DNA of 64,000 bases from positions 1 to 64,000 of the forward strand of contig NZ_JAPJDL010000007.1 in the NCBI RefSeq assembly GCF_026242055.1. Reading direction: 5' to 3'. The DNA comes from Lentzea sp. NEAU-D7. GTDB taxonomy: Bacteria > Actinomycetota > Actinomycetes > Mycobacteriales > Pseudonocardiaceae. The notes under the pieces are model-generated. The model was given only the letters and a program-made list of their open reading frames with translations, did no database searches and had not been told where the DNA came from. Shown in pieces: positions 58,480-64,000 of this stretch; within the stretch, counting starts at the first letter, position 1, and every line of letters begins with the position of its first letter. A program made the translations under genes and the position numbers.

Positions 58480-60474
58480 CTACGAGAGCGAGCGCACCTC
58501 TCGGATCACGGTGACGATCTCGTCCATGATCTCGGTCAGCTCGTAGTCCTTCGGCGTGAACACCCGCGCCACGCCGCGCTCGCGCAGCTTGGCCGCGTCG
58601 TCCGGCGGGATGATGCCGCCGACGATCACGGGGATGTCCCCGGCACCGGCCTCGCGCAGGCCGTCGACCACGGCGGGCACGACCTCCAGGTGCGAGCCGG
58701 AGAGGATCGAGAGGCCCACGACGTGCACGTCCTCCTGCACGGCGGCCGAGACGATCTGCGACGGCGTGAGGCGGATGCCCTGGTAGACGACCTCGAAACC
58801 GACGTCGCGGGCGCGCACGGCCACCTGCTCGGCGCCGTTGGAGTGGCCGTCGAGACCCGGCTTGCCGACGAGCATGCGCAGGCGTTCGCCCATCTCCTCG
58901 CCGGTGGAGCGCACCCGGTCGCGCACCCGCGCGATCTCCGAGCCCGCCTCACCGGACGCCGACGCGCCGGAAACGCCCGTGGGAGCACGGTATTCGCCGA
59001 ACGTCTCGCGCAGCGCCTGAGACCACTCGCCCGTCGTCACGCCGGCACGTGCGCACGCCAGCGTGACCTCGACGAGGTTCTGGTCGGTCTTCGCGGCCTC
59101 GCGCAGGGCGTCCAGGGACGCTTCCACAGCAGCGTTGTCGCGGTTGGCACGCCACTGCCTGATCGCCTCGACGGCCTGCGCCTCGACGACCGGGTCGATG
59201 GTCTCGATCGAGTTCGCGCCCTCGGCCTGCAGCGGCGACGGCTCGGTCGTGTCGAACTTGTTGACGCCCACCACGATGTCCTCGCCCGCCTCGACGCGGC
59301 GGCGGCGATCCGCCAGCGAGGACACGAGGTTCGACTTCATGTAGCCGGACTCGACGGCCGCGACGGCGCCGCCCATCGCCTGCACGCGGTCGATCTCCTC
59401 GCGGGCACCGGCGAGGATCTCGTTCACCTTCGCCTCGATGACCGGGGAGCCGTCGAAGATGTCCTCGTACTCCAGCAGGTCCGTCTCGTAGGCGAGCACC
59501 TGCTGCATGCGCAACGCCCACTGCTGGTCCCACGGGCGCGGCAGACCGAGTGCCTCGTTCCACGCGGGGAGCTGGATGGCGCGCGCACGGGCGTTGCGGG
59601 ACAACGAGACCGCGAGCATCTCCAGCACGATGCGCTGGACGTTGTTCTCCGGCTGCGCCTCGGTGAGACCGAGGGAGTTGACCTGCACGCCGTAGCGGAA
59701 CCGGCGGTGCTTCGGGTTCTCGACGCCGTAGCGCTCCAGCGTGATCTCGTCCCACAGCTGGGCGAACGCGCGCATCTTGCACATTTCCTCGATGAACCGC
59801 ACACCGGCGTTCACGAAGAAGGAGATCCGGGCGACGACGTCGCCGAACTTCTCCTGCGGCACCTGGCCGGAGTCGCGCACCGAGTCGAGAACGGCGATCG
59901 CGGTGCACATCGCGTACGCGACCTCCTGCGCCGGCGTCGCGCCGACCTCCTGGAGGTGGTAGCTGCAGATGTTGATCGGGTTCCACTTCGGCACGTTCGA
60001 CACGGTCCACGCGACCATGTCGGTGATCAGCCGCAGCGACGGTCCCGGCGGGAACACGTAGGTGCCGCGGGACAGGTACTCCTTGATGATGTCGTTCTGC
60101 GTCGTGCCGGCGAGCGCCGACGGGTCCGCGCCCTGCTCCTCGGCCACGGTGACGTACAGCGCGAGCAGCCACATGGCCGTCGCGTTGATCGTCATCGACG
60201 TGTTGGCACCGGCGAGCGGGATCTGGTCGAAGAGCTGCCGCATGTCGCCGATGTGGCTGACGGGCACGCCGACCTTGCCGACCTCGCCCTTCGCGAGCTC
60301 GTCGTCGGGGTCGTAGCCGGTCTGCGTCGGCAGGTCGAACGCCACCGACAGCCCGGTCTGGCCCTTCGACAGGTTGCGGCGGTAAAGCGCGTTGGAGGCG
60401 GCCGCCGACGAGTGACCCGCGTACGTGCGCATCACCCAGGGCCGGTCGCGCTCACGGTCAGCTGGGTACGGCAC
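58480..60474 (-). CDS. ecm: Ethylmalonyl-CoA mutase (MeaA type)
   Basis: The 664-aa adenosylcobalamin-dependent mutase converts ethylmalonyl-CoA to methylsuccinyl-CoA. The N-terminal substrate barrel (DRPWVMRTYAGHSSAAASN, GQTGLSVAFDLPTQTGYDPD, NTSMTINATAMWLLALYV, SYHLQEVGATPAQEVAYAM) and the C-terminal B12 domain (KPGLDGHSNGAEQVA with the cobalt-binding His about 544, then LSILSGSHLEV and VGGIIPPDD) are joined in one chain. The length and single-chain form fit MeaA/Ecm rather than two-subunit methylmalonyl-CoA mutase. MeaB and PduO in the window are its partners. Confidence 0.93.
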   Translation of the reverse strand: MPYPADRERDRPWVMRTYAGHSSAAASNALYRRNLSKGQTGLSVAFDLPTQTGYDPDDELAKGEVGKVGVPVSHIGDMRQLFDQIPLAGANTSMTINATAMWLLALYVTVAEEQGADPSALAGTTQNDIIKEYLSRGTYVFPPGPSLRLITDMVAWTVSNVPKWNPINICSYHLQEVGATPAQEVAYAMCTAIAVLDSVRDSGQVPQEKFGDVVARISFFVNAGVRFIEEMCKMRAFAQLWDEITLERYGVENPKHRRFRYGVQVNSLGLTEAQPENNVQRIVLEMLAVSLSRNARARAIQLPAWNEALGLPRPWDQQWALRMQQVLAYETDLLEYEDIFDGSPVIEAKVNEILAGAREEIDRVQAMGGAVAAVESGYMKSNLVSSLADRRRRVEAGEDIVVGVNKFDTTEPSPLQAEGANSIETIDPVVEAQAVEAIRQWRANRDNAAVEASLDALREAAKTDQNLVEVTLACARAGVTTGEWSQALRETFGEYRAPTGVSGASASGEAGSEIARVRDRVRSTGEEMGERLRMLVGKPGLDGHSNGAEQVAVRARDVGFEVVYQGIRLTPSQIVSAAVQEDVHVVGLSILSGSHLEVVPAVVDGLREAGAGDIPVIVGGIIPPDDAAKLRERGVARVFTPKDYELTEIMDEIVTVIREVRSLS

Positions 60475-60503
60475 AGCAACCTCCCACGTCGTCGTTCTCC
60501 GGA

Positions 60504-60521
60504 GCGTACTGGCCGGTAACC
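60504..60521. promoter_or_regulatory. GGTTACT-N4-AGTAACC-type operator, ecm
   Basis: GCGTACTGGCCGGTAACC has TACT and GGTAACC arms around GGCC and ends 30 bp upstream of the ecm start. Confidence 0.55.
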
Positions 60522-60577
60522 GACGCTGCGCGTGCGATTGCTCACTGAATCGTGACCACTGGGAGCATGATGAAGAG

Positions 60578-60865
60578 GTGACGGGCTTCTACCAGACCGG
60601 GATCGTCTTCGCGGTCCTCGGCTTGCTGGCTCTGGTGCTGAGGTACTTCGCGGGAAACGACAGGCGGCCCGTGCCGGACCTGGACGGCACGGACTTCGGG
60701 TTGCTGAGCGAGGTCGCGGTCGTCCCGACGGAGGAGGCCGCGAACGTTCTCGTGCAGAAGCTCAAGCAGAACGGGGTGCGTGCCACGCGTTCGAGACACG
60801 CGCCTTACCAGGTGATGGTGTTCCCGGCGGACGTCCCGAACGCGCGGCTGGTGCTCAAGACGTGA
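60578..60865 (+). CDS. Small membrane-anchored protein of unknown function
   Basis: The 95-aa protein has one N-terminal membrane helix (TGIVFAVLGLLALVLRYFAG) and a soluble domain (FGLLSEVAVVPTEEAANVLVQKLKQNGVRATRS, YQVMVFPADVPNARLVL). The latter resembles the DUF2007-type signal-transducing domain that follows a helix. It is divergent from ecm and convergent with murA. GTG start with CATGAT 6 nt upstream. Confidence 0.72.
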   Translation: MTGFYQTGIVFAVLGLLALVLRYFAGNDRRPVPDLDGTDFGLLSEVAVVPTEEAANVLVQKLKQNGVRATRSRHAPYQVMVFPADVPNARLVLKT

Positions 60866-60910
60866 GTTCGACTTTCCGGCGAATCTCACCGCGCGAGCGG
60901 GCGAGCGCAA

Positions 60911-62176
60911 TCAGACGCTGACGCGCTCCACGTTCGCACCCAGCTTGCGGAGGTTCTCCACGAACCCGGGGTAACCGCGCTCGATGTGGAAGATCTCGTA
61001 GACCTCGGTGGCCCCGTCGGCGCACAGACCGGCGAGGACGAGCCCCGCACCGGCGCGGATGTCCGACGCCCACACCGGCGCGCTGGACAGCTTCTCGATC
61101 CCGCGGATCACGGCGTGGTGGCCGTCCGTGCGCGCGTCGGCCCCGAGCCTGATCATCTCGTCGATGAACCGGAACCGTGACTCGAACAGGTTCTCGGTGA
61201 TCATCGAGGTGCCCTCGGAGACCGTGGACAGCGCGATCGCGAACGGCTGGTTGTCCGTGGCGAAGCCCGGATACGGCAGCGTCACGAAGTCGACGGCCTT
61301 GGGCCGGCCTTCCATGACGACGCGGAACCCCTCGTCCTCGCCCTCGTAGACGGTGACCTCGGCGCCCGCCATGCGCAGCTTCTCCAGCACCAGGTCGAGG
61401 TGGTGCGGATTCACACCGCGCACCCGCACGTCGCCGCGCGTCATGACGGCGGCGAAGCCCCAGGTGGCGCCCACGATCCGGTCACCGATGACGCGGTGCT
61501 CGGTCGGCTTGAGCTCGGTCACGCCGTGCACGGTGAGGGTGGACGTGCCGGCGCCCTCGACCTTCGCGCCCATCTGGTTGAGCATCAGGCAGAGGTCGAC
61601 GATCTCGGGCTCGCGAGCGGCGTTGTCGATGACCGTCGTCCCGGTGGCGAGCACGGCCGCCATCAGGATGTTCTCGGTGGCGCCCATGCTCGGGAAGTCG
61701 AGCCAGATCTGCGTGCCCTGCAGCCCCTCGGCCTCGGCGACGATGCAGCCGTGCTCGATCCACGTCCTCGCACCGAGCTTCTCCAGCCCGCTCTGGTGCA
61801 TGTCCAACGGCCGCGAGCCGATCGCGTCACCGCCGGGCAGCGCCACGACCGCGCGCTTGCACCGCCCGACCAGCGGCCCGAGCACGCAGATGCTCGCGCG
61901 CAGCTTGCCCATGGCCTCGGAGTCGGCCCGGTGGCTCAGCTCGGCGGGGGTCGTGATCCTCGCCACGTCGCCTTCGAGCTCGACCTCGCACCCGAGACTC
62001 CGCAGCGCGTCCGCCATCAGCGGCACGTCGAGGATGTCCGGGCAGTTGGTGATGGTCGTGGTGCCCTCGGCCAGCAGGGCCGCCGCCATCAACTTGAGCA
62101 CGCTGTTCTTGGCGCCAACGACGTCGACGTCGCCGACCAGCCTTGCGCCACCGTGTACCCGGAAATGCTCGCTCAC
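60911..62176 (-). CDS. murA: UDP-N-acetylglucosamine 1-carboxyvinyltransferase
   Basis: The 421-aa enzyme performs the first committed step of peptidoglycan synthesis, transferring enolpyruvate from PEP to UDP-GlcNAc. Lys22 lies in [12 protein letters not shown]. The catalytic loop reads [10 protein letters not shown] with Asp117 in place of the usual Cys115, as in Mycobacterium tuberculosis, which makes MurA insensitive to fosfomycin. It is divergent from pduO with 35 bp between starts. Confidence 0.96.
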   Translation of the reverse strand: MSEHFRVHGGARLVGDVDVVGAKNSVLKLMAAALLAEGTTTITNCPDILDVPLMADALRSLGCEVELEGDVARITTPAELSHRADSEAMGKLRASICVLGPLVGRCKRAVVALPGGDAIGSRPLDMHQSGLEKLGARTWIEHGCIVAEAEGLQGTQIWLDFPSMGATENILMAAVLATGTTVIDNAAREPEIVDLCLMLNQMGAKVEGAGTSTLTVHGVTELKPTEHRVIGDRIVGATWGFAAVMTRGDVRVRGVNPHHLDLVLEKLRMAGAEVTVYEGEDEGFRVVMEGRPKAVDFVTLPYPGFATDNQPFAIALSTVSEGTSMITENLFESRFRFIDEMIRLGADARTDGHHAVIRGIEKLSSAPVWASDIRAGAGLVLAGLCADGATEVYEIFHIERGYPGFVENLRKLGANVERVSV

Positions 62177-62198
62177 GCGGCAATCCTACGTACGGCTC

Positions 62199-62204
62199 TA
62201 AAGT
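62199..62204 (+). promoter_or_regulatory. Leaderless -10 (TAAAGT) of pduO
   Basis: TAAAGT ends 7 nt before the ATG at 62212 without a Shine-Dalgarno. Confidence 0.5.
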
Positions 62205-62211
62205 GCCAGGC

Positions 62212-62784
62212 ATGGCGGTGCATCTCACCAAGATCTACACACGGGTCGGCGACGACGGCACGACCGGACTCGGCGACTTCTCGCGCGTTCCCAAGACCTC
62301 TGCACGCATCGAGGCCTACGCGGACGTGGACGAGACGAACGCGTCCCTCGGCGTGGCCCTGGCGCTGGGCCAGCTGGCACCGGACGTCTTCGAGGTGGTG
62401 CGCAAGGTGCAGAACGACCTCTTCGACGTCGGAGCGGACCTCTGCACCCCGATCACACCGGACCCGAAGTACCCGCCCCTGCGCGTGACCCAGGCCTACG
62501 TGGACCGCCTGGAGGGCTACTGCGACACGTTCAACGAACGCCTGGGCAAGCTCGACTCGTTCATCCTGAACGGGGGCACGCCGGGAGCGGCCCTGCTGCA
62601 CCAGGCGCGCACCATCGCCCGCCGCGCGGAACGGCGCACGTGGTCGCTGATCGAAGAGGACGCCGAGCACACGAACGTGCTCACGGCCAAGTACCTGAAC
62701 CGGCTCTCGGACCTGCTGTTCATCCTGGCCCGCGTGGCGAACCCGGACGGCGACGTCCTGTGGCAGCCGGGCGAGAACGCCTGA
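62212..62784 (+). CDS. pduO: Cob(I)alamin adenosyltransferase, PduO type
   Basis: The 190-aa enzyme transfers adenosyl from ATP to cob(I)alamin. It has the N-terminal ATP loop KIYTRVGDDGTTGLGDFSRVPK, YADVDETNASLG, NDLFDVGADLC, FILNGGTPGAALLHQARTIARRAER and NRLSDLLFILARVAN, all diagnostic of PduO. It supplies adenosylcobalamin to the Ecm mutase of this window. Leaderless start; a strong hairpin follows. Confidence 0.95.
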   Translation: MAVHLTKIYTRVGDDGTTGLGDFSRVPKTSARIEAYADVDETNASLGVALALGQLAPDVFEVVRKVQNDLFDVGADLCTPITPDPKYPPLRVTQAYVDRLEGYCDTFNERLGKLDSFILNGGTPGAALLHQARTIARRAERRTWSLIEEDAEHTNVLTAKYLNRLSDLLFILARVANPDGDVLWQPGENA

Positions 62785-62793
62785 CGAACGCGA

Positions 62794-62825
62794 AACGACC
62801 CGCCGGGAGAACCCGGCGGGTCGTT
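62794..62825. terminator. Strong bidirectional hairpin terminator
   Basis: ACGACCCGCCGGG (62795-62807) pairs perfectly with CCCGGCGGGTCGT (62812-62824) with a 4-nt loop, extended by one A-T pair. It lies between convergent pduO and the DUF2550 gene. Confidence 0.85.
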
Positions 62826-62835
62826 CGCACGAACT

Positions 62836-63267
62836 TCAGGAAGCCCAGGGAATGGACCGCCCGGGCGGAGAAGACTCCAACCAGGACAAGAACCCGGTCA
62901 GGGCGTCCGGCCCCATGGCGATCTCTACCTCGCCGGAGGCGGACCGGCAGCGCAGCACGGTCGCCCCCACGGGCATGGCGTAGGCCTCGGGCCCGGTCGG
63001 CTCCCGCCGGGCGTCGATCTCCAGGCCGTCCCGCGAGATCAGCTCGTTCGGCCCTGACCCGAGCGAGAGCACCCGGAACCAGGCGAACGAGTCGCCCCGG
63101 TAGTGCCCCACGCCCAGGTGCCAGCCACGCCCGCGATCATCGAACTTGCTGCGCAGGGCGACGTGCACGCCACCCTCACGCAGCAGCCGGATGCGGCGCC
63201 AGGCGAAGCAGGTGATGACGATCGCCACCCCAAGAAGGATCAGGCCGGCAATCTCGGTGATCCCCAC
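62836..63267 (-). CDS. DUF2550 membrane protein
   Basis: The 143-aa protein has one N-terminal helix (ITEIAGLILLGVAIVITCFAW) and a soluble domain (GWHLGVGHYRGDSFAWFRVLSL, MPVGATVLRCRSASGEVEIAMGPDALTGFLSWLES). It is the DUF2550 family that usually follows atpC in actinobacteria. Here it starts 22 bp after the atpC stop, preserving that link. The GTG at 63267 was chosen because the 21 residues before it are hydrophilic. Function unknown. Confidence 0.86.
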   Translation of the reverse strand: MGITEIAGLILLGVAIVITCFAWRRIRLLREGGVHVALRSKFDDRGRGWHLGVGHYRGDSFAWFRVLSLGSGPNELISRDGLEIDARREPTGPEAYAMPVGATVLRCRSASGEVEIAMGPDALTGFLSWLESSPPGRSIPWAS

Positions 63268-63289
63268 GGCTGCGGCCTCGTGCCCGGTC

Positions 63290-63655
63290 TCAGGCCGACT
63301 GTTCCACGGCCCGCACGCGCGCTGCCGCACGTGCGCGCTCTGCGTCGTCCGCGTCCTGCAGCGCCGTGCGCGCCGCGTCCACGTCGATCTCGCCCGCGAG
63401 CTCGGCGTCCTCGGCGAGGATCGACACGCCGGTGCCGGTCACGGAGAGGAAGCCACCGTGCACGGCGGCGGTGACCAGGCCACCGTCCGTCGTGCGCACG
63501 CGCACCACGCCACCCTCGACCAGCTGGCCGAGCACGGGCTCGTGACCGGGCAGGATGCCGATCTCGCCCTCGGTGGTCTGCGCCGAAACAGAGGTGGCCT
63601 TACCGGACCACAAACGGCGTTCAACGGCGACCAGTTCAACGGTCATCTCGGCCAC
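63290..63655 (-). CDS. atpC: F1F0-ATP synthase epsilon subunit
   Basis: The 121-aa epsilon subunit has the N-terminal beta-sandwich ([62 protein letters not shown]) and a shortened C-terminal helix pair ([20 protein letters not shown]). It is part of the central stalk and inhibits ATP hydrolysis. Normally it directly follows atpD on the same strand, but upstream here is a sigma factor gene on the opposite strand. GTG start at 63655 with GGGAG 6 nt upstream. Confidence 0.94.
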   Translation of the reverse strand: MAEMTVELVAVERRLWSGKATSVSAQTTEGEIGILPGHEPVLGQLVEGGVVRVRTTDGGLVTAAVHGGFLSVTGTGVSILAEDAELAGEIDVDAARTALQDADDAERARAAARVRAVEQSA

Positions 63656-63761
63656 GCGTATCTCCCTCGTCGTCTGGAGTCGAACTGAGTCTAAACGGTC
63701 GCCTGACAACCTTGCCGCCCCGCCCGGTGTCAGTACCTCCGACGACCGCCGAAGGGGGGAC

Positions 63762-64000
63762 ATGCAGGACTTCGAGGACTTCGTGGCGTTGCGGTCGCAG
63801 GCGCTGTTGCGCACCGCATACCTGCTGTGCGGCGGCGACAAAGGCGCCGCTGAGGACATTCTGCAGGACGTCCTCATGAACATGTACGGCAAGTGGCGCC
63901 GGATCAGCTCCTCTCCGGAGGCGTACGCACGCGCCGCGCTGGCCAACTCGGCCGCGAACCGGTGGCGACGGCGTTCCCGCAAACCGGAGGCACCGCTGGA
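63762..64000 (+). CDS. SigE-type ECF sigma factor, 5' part
   Basis: The first 79 residues are in the window and the gene runs off the end. [20 protein letters not shown] and then [19 protein letters not shown] match region 2 of ECF sigma factors (SigE family), followed by the [16 protein letters not shown] segment. The ATG at 63762 follows a GGGGGGA. It is divergent from atpC with 106 bp between starts. Because the 3' part is missing, an anti-sigma partner cannot be assessed. Confidence 0.85.
   Translation, partial: MQDFEDFVALRSQALLRTAYLLCGGDKGAAEDILQDVLMNMYGKWRRISSSPEAYARAALANSAANRWRRRSRKPEAPL

Noticed and set aside
58690-60519. 609-codon frame antisense to ecm
   Set aside because: Mirror of a highly conserved mutase; no motifs.

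Overview
The window is chromosomal DNA from a high-GC, filamentous-type actinobacterium. The gene set (NucS, a Scy/DivIVA-like coiled-coil protein, MurA with Asp117, a DevS/DevR-like pair, an SCO6745-like protein, DUF2550 beside atpC, many GTG starts and apparently leaderless genes) suggests the Pseudonocardiaceae, in the Lentzea/Saccharothrix/Actinosynnema neighbourhood. The genus is an inference. I see no rRNA, tRNA, CRISPR array, transposase or prophage.

Layout. 0.3-5.5 kb: degenerate thioredoxin/TPR protein, SCO6745-like protein, thiamine-binding protein, MarR regulator, a tandem pair of phosphotransferase-fold enzymes and a DUF3817 membrane protein. 5.6-15.2 kb: DrrAB-type ABC exporter, an orphan protein, a zinc-ribbon/NTPase/LuxR regulator, a GH92 mannosidase, and an orphan 312-aa protein divergent from a small SARP-type activator. 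15.3-20.1 kb: a sugar operon (LacI regulator, ManA-type isomerase, FrcA/FrcC/FrcB-like ABC importer). 20.3-23.4 kb: tandem secreted S33-type peptidases. 23.4-28.7 kb: a probable surface-polysaccharide locus (lipoprotein, DUF2334 deacetylase-like protein and WecB epimerase, divergent from a processive GT2 synthase). 28.7-30.8 kb: two-component system, followed by about 540 bp without a gene that carries a 126-bp nested palindrome.

31.4-37.1 kb: MeaB, thiolase, methylmalonyl/ethylmalonyl-CoA epimerase, TetR regulator, SPW protein and crotonyl-CoA carboxylase/reductase. 37.2-43.6 kb: coiled-coil cytoskeletal protein, small enzymes, FmdB, a lipoprotein and a fused double 3-hydroxyacyl-CoA dehydrogenase. 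43.7-44.4 kb: two intergenic tandem-repeat arrays. 44.4-46.7 kb: phosphotransferase-type dihydroxyacetone kinase operon (dhaKLM). 46.8-52.7 kb: ferric-siderophore binding lipoprotein, aldehyde dehydrogenase, DUF3558 lipoprotein, and a sodium symporter with two very small companions. 52.8-57.8 kb: NucS, NUDIX, two DJ-1-fold genes, SDR and its XRE neighbour. 57.7-64 kb: enoyl-CoA hydratase, Ecm/MeaA-type B12 mutase, MurA, PduO adenosyltransferase, DUF2550, AtpC and the start of a sigma factor gene.

How it fits together. Thiolase, dehydrogenase, crotonase, Ccr, epimerase, Ecm, MeaB and PduO cover the acetyl-CoA to methylsuccinyl-CoA half of the ethylmalonyl-CoA pathway plus cofactor supply, but they are scattered over 30 kb. 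The most interesting observation is a shared inverted repeat, GGTTACT-N4-AGTAACC or a close variant, upstream of ccr, the thiolase/epimerase pair, the double dehydrogenase, ecm and an aldehyde dehydrogenase. This looks like an undescribed regulon operator linking the dispersed pathway genes.
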